DNA of 64,000 nt, taken from contig CM074132.1 in NCBI GenBank assembly GCA_037178625.1, positions 1,302,001-1,366,000 of the forward strand, read 5' to 3'. The DNA comes from Skeletonema tropicum. Taxonomy: Eukaryota > Bacillariophyta > Thalassiosirophyceae > Thalassiosirales > Thalassiosiraceae. The first letter of the stretch is position 1, and each line of letters starts with the position of its first letter. Below the pieces are notes generated by a model that ran no database searches, was not told the DNA's origin, and saw nothing but the letters and a program-made list of their open reading frames with translations. This document shows, piece after piece, positions 29,736 through 40,900 of the stretch. A program made the position numbers and the translations under genes.

Positions 29736-31757
29736 ATGCCGGCTACCGCACAAATCAAGCACAACAACTGGCCATATCATCCAATGTTTGGTGCCATCCT
29801 GCGGCAGTCTAGTGGCCGCGTAGTGTTGCCATTGCTTGGTCGGAAGTATCTTCGACAGAATGTCGCATGGCGGCCCCTGCTCGTTCATTTCTCCACATCC
29901 ACCACAGCTCAGCCAATCCGCATCCTCTACGCCTCCCAAACTGGCACCGCAAAACTCTTTGCATATCAGCTATTGGAAGAACTATCTGGTATTTTCCCTC
30001 AAAGAGACATCTCCGTTAAGGGATGGCACGAAGTCAGCAATCCCGCAGAGTTACTTACTACTGGGACTCTACATGTATTTATGACCAGTGTTGCTGGTGT
30101 GGGAGAGCCTCCTGACAATGGAAAGAAGTTTTACAGTTGGGTTATGAATCAAAACAAGCCTACTTTGAATGGGCTGGATTATTGTGTGTTTGGATTAGGC
30201 TCTACAGCGGGGCACTTGCCATACTATAATGTGATCGGGAAGAACCTAGACAAGCGTCTTGAAGAGTTGGGTGCGGAGAGAGTTTTAGAGATAGGTCTAG
30301 GCGATGATGGAGATTGCATTGAAGACGACTTTGATAGCTGGTCTGCAAACTTGATAGATTTCTTGAAAGATAATCCTTCGGAGGCAGATGGAGTCAGTGC
30401 AGCACAAGTTGAAGCACAAGTTGGAACAAACAAACCTACAACATCGCAAGAGGAAGATTCGCCTCGAGTAAAGTGTCCTGGAGTTGCAATTGCTGCTGAT
30501 GAACAGAGGATGATATCAAGCAAATATCCTACTCTCAATATTATCCCGCGCAAAACGGATATTGTTAGGCATCACTTGTTCGGAGAGGATGACAGCAATT
30601 TGAACTCCTTCTATTCCGACAGAACCACAAAGTTTGATGTAATTAGTAACAAACTTGCAGAAATCAACGGAGGTGAATCGGGTATGAATGAGATGGAATT
30701 GGTGCAGAATAAGAAGTACTCATCGAGCAAAATGTGCAATTATGAAGCAGGTGACCAGCTTGTCATATATCCTGTTAACTCGCAGTGTGTTGTGGAGGCA
30801 CTGCTGGACAACTTGGATGTTGATAGACATGCACTCATAAGCGCTGAAGGGCAACCGGAGTCTTATCCATTTCCTACAGGGTTGACTGTGTATGAGACTC
30901 TAAGCCATTGTGCAGATCTCGGGGCGCTAGTCTCTCCAAACTTTGCAAGGATGATTCTACAACGAAAAGATATTGATTACAAGGCTGAGATTGCTCATCC
31001 GCGTAGAACATTGATAGAATTGCTGTTGCAACACCAGAGAAAGCTGTCTCTAGAGGACTTGCTGTTTCAGATTGCTGCAATGAAACCACGATACTACTCG
31101 ATTGCGTCATCTAGCGTCAAACATCCTACCAAAATACGTCTGCTGTACAGAAAAATTAAGTATGTGACGAGTCTTGGATCACTTAGAGAGGGTGTCTGCA
31201 CAAGCTACCTATCTTATAAAGGTCATCTAGGTAATCATGGGAATGCGCATTTAGCGGCTTACATCAATCACAATTCTGAGTTTCGATTACCAAAAGAAGG
31301 ACGTGTACCCATACTAATGATTGCTGTTGGATGTGGTATTGCACCAATTCGAGCCCTCCTCGAAGAAAGAGTGGCACTAATAGAGGCTGGCAGACGACTT
31401 GGATCTGCAAGGCTGTTTTTAGGCTTTCGAACTCCAGATGATGAAGTGTTCAAGGCGCCAGTTCAAGAAGCTATCAAAATTGGTGCTTTGGACGATGTAT
31501 CTGTCACATTTGCATCCGGTGATGAGGACAAGAGACTAGTCACAGATGTTCTTCTAGAGGAAGGAGAGTACATCTGGAATCACTTTGAGTCTGGTGGAGT
31601 TGCATTTCTCTGCGGTGGAGCTCGATCGTTTGGAGCAGCTGTCGAGGATGTTTTGTTGAAGATTTTCCGATCACACGGTTCACTGGACTACTCTGATTCA
31701 GAGCAGTATCTTCGCCGACTAAGAAAGGAGAAGAAGATAATGGATGAACTGGCTTGA
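29736..31757 (+). CDS. diflavin reductase (FMN/FAD/NADPH; CPR-like), possible HCP electron donor
   Basis: The 673-aa protein has a presequence-like start (residues 17-55, MFGAILRQSSGRVVLPLLGR onward, Arg-rich and acid-free), followed by a flavodoxin-like FMN domain. That domain has ILYASQTGTAKLFA at 63-76, the TSVAGVGEPPDN loop, and YCVFGLGS. A CPR/sulfite-reductase-type FAD domain (PRYYSIASS near 449-457, EGVCTSYL) and an NADPH domain (VGCGIAPIRALLEER near 528-542, LFLGFR, FLCGGARSFG) follow. It ends YLRRLRKEKKIMDELA, without the terminal aromatic residue of classical CPRs. The protein would pass electrons from NADPH to a partner. The divergent neighbour HCP needs a reductant, so it is the obvious candidate, but this is inference. 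Other options are a P450 or a cytosolic Fe-S protein. Confidence 0.85.
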   Translation: MPATAQIKHNNWPYHPMFGAILRQSSGRVVLPLLGRKYLRQNVAWRPLLVHFSTSTTAQPIRILYASQTGTAKLFAYQLLEELSGIFPQRDISVKGWHEVSNPAELLTTGTLHVFMTSVAGVGEPPDNGKKFYSWVMNQNKPTLNGLDYCVFGLGSTAGHLPYYNVIGKNLDKRLEELGAERVLEIGLGDDGDCIEDDFDSWSANLIDFLKDNPSEADGVSAAQVEAQVGTNKPTTSQEEDSPRVKCPGVAIAADEQRMISSKYPTLNIIPRKTDIVRHHLFGEDDSNLNSFYSDRTTKFDVISNKLAEINGGESGMNEMELVQNKKYSSSKMCNYEAGDQLVIYPVNSQCVVEALLDNLDVDRHALISAEGQPESYPFPTGLTVYETLSHCADLGALVSPNFARMILQRKDIDYKAEIAHPRRTLIELLLQHQRKLSLEDLLFQIAAMKPRYYSIASSSVKHPTKIRLLYRKIKYVTSLGSLREGVCTSYLSYKGHLGNHGNAHLAAYINHNSEFRLPKEGRVPILMIAVGCGIAPIRALLEERVALIEAGRRLGSARLFLGFRTPDDEVFKAPVQEAIKIGALDDVSVTFASGDEDKRLVTDVLLEEGEYIWNHFESGGVAFLCGGARSFGAAVEDVLLKIFRSHGSLDYSDSEQYLRRLRKEKKIMDELA

Positions 31758-31778
31758 CCGAATCGTAGGAGTCAATAC

Positions 31779-33229
31779 TTAGGGCCTTCCTATTGTGCTC
31801 GCCACGCCCGGTTTTACACCCGCCCGCCTAACGGTTATTTTGGCGGGCGGGTCGTTGCTGCGGGAACACCAACCTATTCAGCTTTCACGACAAGCACGAC
31901 AGCCGACAGCACATCAGATCACCTAAAATAATGGCTTCCCCAGTTGCCTAACAAATAATGGCTCATTTATTACTATCTTCCGCCCATTTATACGACCTCC
32001 TCCTAACATTCATTACTAACGACAATAAGGATTGGTCTTTTACGTGAACGAAAGCAGGAGGTAAACGTGACGTGCAGCGCAAAACATGACGATTGACGAT
32101 GAGCATGAATATGATTTAAATTATCAAGCCAGAAGCGAAGAGGTGCAGCTGACGGAGGCATTGCCGTATTGATTGTATAATTGCAGAAACGGCAGCCTCT
32201 AACCATCGGAGGAGAGTATCGGGTGCTCAGACGGTATAAAGAGACAGCGGCTTGATATCGATGATTATGTGTGCCGAATAATATTGGGTATCTTGGAAAA
32301 AGACAGCTTCTGGAACCTCCTCCTCATATTATTGAGGATCATATCCGAACTACAGGCGAGAATAGAACCAATTGAGATGTTCCCAATGGTGATTTATTTG
32401 TTAGTTGCTGGTTTAATAGTCATTATCTAAGGTCTAGACTACTCTATATAATAATGACGTGGTGGCACCATAATTATTCTTCCCTTCCCTATCGCATAAA
32501 TATGAATGATAATCCGTCAACTGTCTAGTATATGATCACAGATGAGTATATGTACTGTCAATGATTGTTTGATTCTTCGTAAATTGGCTTATTGTTGCGT
32601 TTATCATATTATTTGTTGCCCGATGTTTTTGCACAATAATTTGAAGTATGCCGTTTAAAGACATATCTGTAACATAAATGGGGTTTCATTGAGAGGTTTA
32701 ATGATCATCTCATGGATATAATCGGCGGTCGATAAGGGAACAGCTTCAATCACCAGCATCACTAAATGGATGGACGAAGAGGATGGAATAATGTTGATGC
32801 GGCAGATCTTTATGAGGGGATTGGCGACTCGTTATTTCAATAATAAGGACGGCGACGATGTTGTGCCACCTCCAATACCTTCCATAGACGACATCTATTT
32901 GATCCTCACACAATATACCAAGAGATATGTTCAACATTGCAAGTAGATGCCTTGTTTTGGGGCGGATGTCATGATTATTGTTGTTGAAAGAGTGATGGAA
33001 AAGATCTTTTCATGGGGAGGTTTAGATCTAAAGCAAGACGGGTCGTCTAAAATAGTTTGATATGAGCTAACCGGAGCAAGGCACGCCCGGTCCGGTTCGT
33101 GACAGGATTTCATTCACGAACCGGAGTCGACCGACCCGCTTTTTGACCGTTTTTTTACCGTTGACGGCCGTTTATCAAAAACGGGCGGGTGTAAAACCGG
33201 GCGTGGCGAGCACAATAGGAAGGCCCTTA
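31779..33229. mobile_element. PIF/Harbinger-like non-autonomous element, 1445 bp
   Basis: Perfect 45-bp terminal inverted repeats lie at 31782-31826 and 33182-33226. They begin GGGCCTTCCTATTGTGCTCG and end ...CGCCCG. They are flanked by the 3-bp TSD TTA (31779-31781 and 33227-33229), the target of PIF/Harbinger elements, whose TIRs typically begin GGGCC or GGCC. The interior is A+T-rich, holds no transposase and has a 12-bp-stem hairpin around 33090-33125 (CCGGTTCGTG...CACGAACCGG). It starts 22 bp after the reductase stop codon, so it may contribute to that gene's 3' UTR. Confidence 0.85.
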
Positions 33230-33866
33230 AAAGATGAATCACCTACCATACTACCTACAAATACCGCTTTCTTCATTCGAATAATGGCGGCTAATGGTAT
33301 TAGTAATGATTTACCGTCGTAGTTATTTCACCGACCCCAGTGATTTTGGCGTAGTACACACGTGCCGTATGGGGTGGAGAGCGCTAACTTTGTGCCATGG
33401 TTTGATGGTTGATCGGTGGTGATGTGAAACGCCTCATACTGTACCACTACAAAAAAGACTAAGTACCTGTAAGGGCTCCCTCACATTATTTTAGAGCGTA
33501 CTAGCCCTTAAAAACAAGCGACCCCGTAACCTTAAAAGGGTCAGAACTCAGAACCGCCCCGCCCAAGCAAGGGCCCCGCCGGCCCGTCGCACGCAAAACG
33601 CAAACCGTTGATTAGCGAGCGAGAGCGAGAGACGAACCCGAAAACAAAACACAACCTGAACCATGACCATGAAATCAGTTGTTGAACAGCCCTCTATTGT
33701 CACAACTGCATTCATCCTGCCGACAACTACATATCGTCCCCTGTTACTCTATTGCTATATCTAACATATCTAGCTTGTGGGGTTGAGATTGCAATTGTCG
33801 AATAATTCTCATCTCAACATCCCTCTCGCTTCTCCACGACAAGCAAAATTAAATTTTGAATAAAAG
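33230..33866. other. upstream region of the two-TM protein gene
   Basis: No gene is seen. It includes a GC-rich patch (33540-33600) and an A+T-rich leader just before the start codon at 33867. Promoter elements cannot be assigned. Confidence 0.4.
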
Positions 33867-35003
33867 ATGAGGATGCAATCACCATCCTCAACGGGCCTGC
33901 TCCCAGCAAGCTACTCACGACGGCGTCGTGTGAGAACCAACGAAGCGCAATCAAACGCAATGTACGAAGAAATTCCGTCGGCACCTACGACTCCGTCAAA
34001 TTACTATGATCTGAATAATGGCAGTCCACAGCGACGGACGATACAAAATTTTTCATCCATCTACTCGAATGATTTATCATCATCACTAACGGCTAATAAT
34101 AAAGAAGGAAAATCATCCGATGATGAAAACGATGAGAATGATCAGCGCCGAAACAATCGACTCGATGTCAGTAGTAATAGCGATTATGACTCTTATGATG
34201 ACGGATACGAAGATGTTCTTGATAAACCACCCAAATTATCCGATTTTGTCATTAATGACTCCTGTTATCAGCGATATTTACAAGAGGGGAAGCGGGGTAA
34301 ATACAAGGGTCTCAGAGGTATGAATTCGATGGATGCCAATGCTAGCAAGGGAATTATGGACCCTACATTTTTGGCCAAAGTGTGTGCCTTTTCGAGTTGT
34401 GTTGGCATGTTGTTTTTAATATGGGTAGCTGTCATGATGGAGACGCATCCGCTATACATTAAGGGAGTCTCCCCTAAATCCAACTATGGCGGCGATGGTG
34501 ACGATCAAACATATCGATTCCGAAAGGAAACTTCCAACGCACTAAAAGCTGCGGCGGCTTACTTTTTAACCATGGTGTTGAGCGTGATTTATTTACAAGT
34601 CAAAGATTTGAATTTGGAAATTATGAATCCTGCATTGGTAGGAAGATTGTGTCATTTGAAGAGGTTAATGGTGTTAACGTATTTTCGATGGAGGAGGAGG
34701 CATTACGATGATATTCCGGATAACAATCATCAATTTGTGGGTGTGAACTATTCGTCTGGAGGGAATGATTCATTGCCGTTGCAACATCGGAATAATGGGG
34801 ATGATGGCACATTGAAGAGTCGTCGGTCAAATAGTAATAATAGAAGGAGGAAGAAGGGCAGCAGTGATCACGGTTTATCACTGCCTTCGGGGATGGATCG
34901 TGGTACTAGTAGTGGTGGTGGAGGAGGAGGAGCGGTTGGTGGATTCCTTGGTAAATTGTTCGGCGGTGGAGGTTCCAAAACAAAGAGGAAAAAGGATAGA
35001 TAA
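33867..35003 (+). CDS. predicted two-pass membrane protein, unknown function
   Basis: This 378-aa intact ORF is not a family I recognise. Residues 1-140 are disordered and acidic to polar, with Asn/Asp/Ser runs. A short motif, LSDFVINDSCYQRYLQ, lies at about 124-139. Two hydrophobic segments follow, 172-190 (CAFSSCVGMLFLIWVAVMM) and 228-246 (AAAYFLTMVLSVIYLQV). A basic region with LKRLMVLTYFRWRRRHYDD lies after the second segment. The C-terminus is Gly-rich and ends in a Lys-rich tail (SKTKRKKDR). Both ends are probably cytosolic if the segments form a hairpin. It converges on the Nudix gene, with 89 bp between the stops. Confidence 0.75.
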   Translation: MRMQSPSSTGLLPASYSRRRRVRTNEAQSNAMYEEIPSAPTTPSNYYDLNNGSPQRRTIQNFSSIYSNDLSSSLTANNKEGKSSDDENDENDQRRNNRLDVSSNSDYDSYDDGYEDVLDKPPKLSDFVINDSCYQRYLQEGKRGKYKGLRGMNSMDANASKGIMDPTFLAKVCAFSSCVGMLFLIWVAVMMETHPLYIKGVSPKSNYGGDGDDQTYRFRKETSNALKAAAAYFLTMVLSVIYLQVKDLNLEIMNPALVGRLCHLKRLMVLTYFRWRRRHYDDIPDNNHQFVGVNYSSGGNDSLPLQHRNNGDDGTLKSRRSNSNNRRRKKGSSDHGLSLPSGMDRGTSSGGGGGGAVGGFLGKLFGGGGSKTKRKKDR

Positions 35004-35092
35004 GTAGATCTTTCTCAACGAATAGTAATGAAGCTGATAACGCTATCTAGAGGTTGAGTGCACTTGAAATGAATCTACATATCTCCGCATCT

Positions 35093-35599
35093 CTATCTCT
35101 CATTCAAAAAGTTCAGGATGTTCGGAGGTGCCTCCTCAACCAACTTTAATAATGGCCCGAATAACTTTGGCGTATCCTTTGCATCGTCATCAATACTATT
35201 ATCTTTACTGTTTGCAGCAAACGTACAGAAGTCCTCCCAACTGAAACTATCCCATCCCTGGCATTTGTGAGGTTCTAAATTCATTGGTCTAGTCACCTCA
35301 CACTGACACTCTCCCATCATAAATATTGTAACGTAATGCTTCCCCTCCTTCTCCATAATATCATTCGTTACATGACCAAATCTTACACTATTCTGACGCA
35401 ACTGCAATCCAGTCTCCTCCAAAGTTTCACGAATCGCACAATGTTCCCAACTTTCGTACATTTCTAGATGTCCTCCAGGCAATGCTAATGTGCTAGCACC
35501 GTGAGAACCCTTGCGAATGCCGGCGAATACTTTTGTGGGGTGGAGGGGATCTCGGATGAGAACGCCTACTCCTACACGGACTACTTTGTTGCTGCTCAT
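35093..35599 (-). CDS. Nudix hydrolase, NUDT15/MTH2-like
   Basis: This 168-aa single-domain protein has the complete Nudix box at residues 42-64 (GGHLEMYESWEHCAIRETLE then ETG), matching GX5EX7REUXEEXGU. The surrounding pattern, VGVGVLIRD, then RKGSHGASTLALPGGHLE, and later KHYVTIFMMGE and NLEPHKCQGWDSFSW, is that of NUDT15-type nucleotide-sanitising hydrolases, which act on modified or oxidised (d)NTPs. Substrate is inferred from family resemblance. It is head-to-head with VPS50, with 343 bp between. Confidence 0.9.
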   Translation of the reverse strand: MSSNKVVRVGVGVLIRDPLHPTKVFAGIRKGSHGASTLALPGGHLEMYESWEHCAIRETLEETGLQLRQNSVRFGHVTNDIMEKEGKHYVTIFMMGECQCEVTRPMNLEPHKCQGWDSFSWEDFCTFAANSKDNSIDDDAKDTPKLFGPLLKLVEEAPPNILNFLNER

Positions 35600-35942
35600 G
35601 ACTACTCAAGTAAGAGACGATCTACAACTAGCAGACAAGTAAGATAGAAGTAACTCCACCCTAATACTTACTACTTGGTTACCATGGACTGGTCGATTCA
35701 GATTTCAGATTTCAGATAGATCGGATCTGGATCTTTTCAGATTCGTGATGGAGCGTGATCGTGTGTGTGAAACCTGTAAAAACCGTCGGTTTTGTTCGAC
35801 GAGATACGAGATCATTTGTAATGGAGCGGTAATAACGTGACGGAGCGACTACAAAGACGGAAGATAAACCGAAGCACACAACTAAAGTAACACCACGATG
35901 CGATGATGAAGTAATGAGTATTATGAAGCAAACCACACCAAG

Positions 35943-38900
35943 ATGACAAGCCGCAAGCCGCCGCAATCCAGTCGTCCAGCAGAAGCATGTGGTAATACGT
36001 CGTCATCATCTCGTTTTCTATCTCGCTTCTTCAGCTTGCCAACACACTATAGCAACAATGACGGTCAACTGAATAACGAGGACAATGACGACTGTGTTGA
36101 TTTTGAAGACAATATTATCAGTGATGAGGTCAAACAATTTAGTTCCAGTGGTGTAAGAACTCATGATAGAAGTAATACAAGTATAGTAGAGGAGGAGAAT
36201 GATCGCAACTATTCACTTAATGCGGCTGCTGGAACATCGTCAATAACACAATTAGGCATCGGTAGCAACAGCAGCAAATTTTATGATCAAAGCGCTGAAT
36301 CTTTCAGTAGCACTCTCGACATGGAATCTCCGTCAATATATGATGTCTGTAATACTATTGACGAGTCCATGATGAGCTTGTACACGGACATTCTGACAGA
36401 GGAGTCTTCAGATAATATTGAGAATGCAGTGCCACCAATAACAGCATTTCGAAGTCGCATCTCCCATGCCATCAATAATGAGAATATCCAATACGAATAC
36501 GACTGGATACTCGACGGAGATCCACCTCAACATCCCATCAAAGAAACAGACACGGCTGCATCCCGTAGAAGGAGATTATTTGGGGATGATAAATTAGATT
36601 TGATGCTGGGAATGTTGGAGATTGAGAATCAGGAGTTTGTTAGTTGCGATGAGGAGAGTTTGGATGATGGTAGTGTAATGGATAATAATGGGGAGAAATG
36701 TAACAATAATGAAGGAGGGGAGGAAGTGGGTGATATTGCAAACTTTGCTGATTTTTCCAAGTTGGAGTTAACAAGGAGCCTTGAGATTGAAGAGGAAGAA
36801 TTTGGATCGTTCACTGCTGCACAAACAGAATCAGATGTAGATTGCATACAAACATGTGAAAGTGGACTGCCCTATGAGCCTCCGGAAGCAATTGGATGTC
36901 TTGTCAATGATATCACTGCTCAACTTGATACCCATATTGAGGAATGTCTTGATATATCAAAAGATAAACATTCAGTGGGAACAAATGATATTTCCGATTG
37001 TGAAAATGACTCATCTGCTTCGGAACATTTGTTGAAGCAAATGAATCAATCAGAGACAGCATTGCACGGAGGGCAAAAGAATCAACACGCTGTACAACAG
37101 CAATCGGCCCTCATGTCAGCAATACTATTAGAATCTCTCCCTGTGCCAATGGCTACTGAAACATTTGGGGGAGGTGATGATGCTCTCATGGCTTCTTTGA
37201 CACGTAGGGTTCAAAAGCAACACCAGGCATCTGTTGCGGCAATGAAGAGTGGATCTTCATCTGAACAGGATGATGACATGCTTTCATCCCAAATTGATCA
37301 AGAAAATGATTTACTTGAGCAAGCCCTATCAGATATTATTCACCCTGGTTATTTCGAAGAGACTGACAACGATATCAATGACGAACATTACTTCGATTCC
37401 ATCGTCTTGGAGGAAATGTTGACTGTCCCATGGCCTTTCCATGAGATTACGGATATCAATGAACCATTGTTTGGTGATGGAGTGTTCGATAGCTCCGATT
37501 CAGATGATAGCGATGACAATGGGTTCGACACTCTAAATTTTGATACCTACATCTCCAACCGACTGACACAGTTACATCAAGCAAGCGCCCAAGTCGTCAA
37601 GTGCTTACATAAACGAGCAAGTGAGAGGGAAGACTCAATTAATAAAGGCATTCAATCAGTCTTTGCTGCTGAGATTGATATTGAGTCCGCATTACTGATA
37701 ACTAAATCAAGTCGGGAGTTTTTGCATCGTGCAATCAATGGATACCCAGTGAGTGATGGTGAGGAGCACGAACATTATCATAATGCAGTGAAAGGAAGCC
37801 TTGATGTATTGGAGTATTCGGATAGTAGGGATAGACTCGGGCTCTTGCTTGTGACAGTAGATAGAATAACGTCAATTCGCGAGGAGGAAGAAAATTGGTG
37901 GAGGGAGCTATCGGATGAAAGAATTACAGCTGAGAAGATTCCATCTTTGGTGGAAGGTTTGAGGAAGCTGAAACAGTTAACTGTTCTGGAGGAGGCGCTG
38001 ACTCATCTTGAATGCATGAAGGAAATGAATGAACGCATTAACAAGTTACCTGGTGTCTTGCTGAGCTTAGTTGAAGAGACTCTCGCTGGCTTGTTTGATC
38101 GCATTCTTTCTTCGGACGAAACAAGCCACGATAGATTTGGGGAACTATACTTCAAGGAGTATCAAACACTGCTTCAGTCGTGGATTGCGTGTATTGAATT
38201 AAGAGATGGCGAGCATTCGAAAGCAAAGGATCGGTGCAGTGCAGTTTCAACAGAGTGGTCTGGATGCTTGTTAGATATTCTCTGCTTTGCAGTAAAAAAA
38301 GCTGTCGCCTACGCAATGATCGATTCGTTCTCTACCAGTGAGAATGAGACTGCAAGTGATCGAGATTTGGACCTAATCAAGGAAATTCGGGGCAAGCTTA
38401 AGCAAATTCGGTTTAGATCGAAGGATGAATCTGAGCTTGAATCTTTGTCACAAAAGCTGCTTCTCATGAGAGTTGGTGGAATTGTGAGAGTTGGTGGAAC
38501 ATTCAATTGCACTGCTCTGTCGTTGACTTTCTTCCATTTGAGCTCCCGGCTAGTAGAATTGTTGTCTTCTTACGAAGTGGCTTGTCAGTGGCATGAAGCA
38601 ATGCTTGCCAATGCATGTGGAGTAAACGAGTCTGAATATTTTGCAGATGGCGAATACGATCAAGGTGAAACTCTCCCGAGCTGCTCCGGAGATATTGTGC
38701 TGGCACCACCTGCAACTATTTCGATGGTATCTTCAAATCAAGACTCCCTTTCTACATCATCATATGACTCATCTGAAGAAGATGAGGCTGAAGTCAGAAC
38801 TAAACCTGTGCCGAGTCGGATAGCATTCGAGGAAAATAAAATCTCCAGACTTGTTTGGTCTCGAGCAATCCTCCAAAGCGTAGGATGTGTCCGACAAGCA

Positions 38901-40827
38901 CTGTGGAAATATTGTGAAGAGAGTTTAATTCACCTTGTTGAATCATTTTCCTCGGATTCGATGGACTTGGGCTTTCAATCGGGGCACGGTGTCGATTCGG
39001 CTACCAGCAGTCTACATCTGACTTACGACGTTTTTCAACAATTCGCAGCATTCTCAGAGCACTTCTATGGTAGCACTGCAGACGAGGCTCTTTGTGATAC
39101 TCTTAAGAACAATCTATGGAAACTTTATCGGACGCATTTGCGCTCAGTGCACATCGAAGCAATGAAGAGTACTGGGTCATTATTGCGTCAGGAGTCCTGG
39201 CAACTCTCTCCGATCAATATATCCCGATCTGCTCATGTCGCTGATAGTGCGGACGACCTAGAAGTGGCGGCATTATACGAAGTAAGAGACTGTTTGATGA
39301 CTATTCCTCTTAACATGAACAGTGTTTCTTGCTCATTCTCACCAAATTCATCATTTGTATCCTTTCAAGGCCGTGAAAGAACTGCTCCTGACAGCTTCTC
39401 CCAACAATTTAAAGTCGACCTGCACGTTTGACGTCACAACTAGGTCCCTGAAACGTGGGTATAAGTATTGTGCCTCCTTTGCCAACTTCCTACGAAACAA
39501 ACCAGATTCATCAAAAGCGGAACAAGGCGATGAGGCAGATAAAGCGAATGACTATTTTGGGGTTTGTTCAAAAGAATTTTGTTCCACACTTTCGTCACTG
39601 ATTGAGAGGAGTCCGTGTGGTGAATTGACACTGACTCTTCTATCGACAAGCTCGGCGGATGGACTCCTAAAGTGGGTGACTCATTTGTTGGCAATTGGAA
39701 ATGACTTGCCCTCGGTTGCTGTGGATGCCACAAATGCAATTGTGACTTTGTTTGATCTCTATTTCTTGACAGTGTTCCGAATATGTGCGAGCAGTAGAAC
39801 TAATGAAGATGTCGTGATTGGTCTGGGCAGAGGCTCATCTGCTCAGTCGATTTCATCCAGCTTGATGTCGGTAACGATGGAAGCTGATGCCTGCGCTCCA
39901 CTTCCATCTGAAGTTGAAGGTTTTGCAGGTTTGCAGCGGTTCGTTCAAAACAGCCGGACGAGACTGGATAGGATGGTCAATTTGGACAAATTCCAACCGG
40001 CTGATCAGCTATCCATTGGTTCGCCTGTAAAACAGCATGAAACCAATGCATTGTGCTTGGAGAAGGAATCTGCTGCGGCATTTAGCTGCTTAATTATGGC
40101 AATTGTTGTTGATATTGCCAGTAGCCTTCGTAAAGATTTGGATGTACCAACGGATGAAGACGATGCCGAAGAAATGTTAACTTCTTATGCTCAAGAAGTT
40201 ATCTCAATGGCACCTGTTTTTGTCAAGCAGTCTTGTTATTTATCAGCTACTCGTGCTTTATCGGGCAAGGAATTAATATTCAAAATTGTGTGCTGTGGCA
40301 AGGCATGGACTGACAATGTGTTCAAGGAGTACTCAAATGATTATGTTGACGATCTTTGCGAGCGTGCATCATTACTGTGGGGTCACATCGCTTCACGTGG
40401 AAGATTGCCCCCTCCTGCTCAGAGATTGATGTGGGATCATTTGGTGCGATCATCCTTCATGTTACTCTTGGAAGGTTTCTCGAAAGTCACCACTTGCTCC
40501 ACGGAGGGGAGATCATTGATGAGCATGGATTTAGCAACGCTGTCATCTGGGTTAGTTTCTGATTCTATAAAGGAAAGGCTGGATGCGAGTTTCCCTATTG
40601 TCTGCGTTCCTCCCCCGCAATCTCGTCGTGAAGATTCGATGCGGTATGTTGACACCTGGATAAAGGTATTCTTCTTTCCCGAGGAGGATGCAATGGACTG
40701 GATAAAGCAAAACAGAGATCAGTATCACCTTGATCACAGCATTTCGCTCATTGCGGCGAAGATTCCACCGAAAAAGAAACAAATTATTGCTTCGAAGACA
40801 AAGGCGGTGATAAATATCTACAATTGA
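35943..40827 (+). CDS. VPS50: VPS50/syndetin (CCDC132), EARP complex subunit
   Basis: Two frames (35943-39431 and 39322-40827) join if 39357-39414 is removed as a 58-nt phase-0 GT-AG intron, giving about 1608 aa. The first ~550 residues are an acidic, disordered extension with an EEEFGSF motif. The VPS50 core follows: a coiled-coil segment with LTQLHQASAQVVKCLHKRAS, the DRLGLLLVTVDRI helix, and WRELSDERITAEKIPSLVEG. Later, LLRQESWQLSPIN matches the syndetin 'ExWELCPV' element. The C-terminal domain is the clearest: RGRLPPPAQRLMWDHLVRSS, LLEGFSKVTTCSTEGRSLMS, and YVDTWIKVFFFPEEDAMDWI. VPS50 replaces VPS54 of GARP to form EARP, a tether for endosomal recycling. It converges on the DUF676 gene, with 73 bp between. 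Confidence 0.85.
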
Positions 40828-40900
40828 ATGCAAATCGAATTCCTATAAACTAAACTAAAGCTAATAGTTTAGGGATGCATGCTGAGCTCGGACCTAATAA

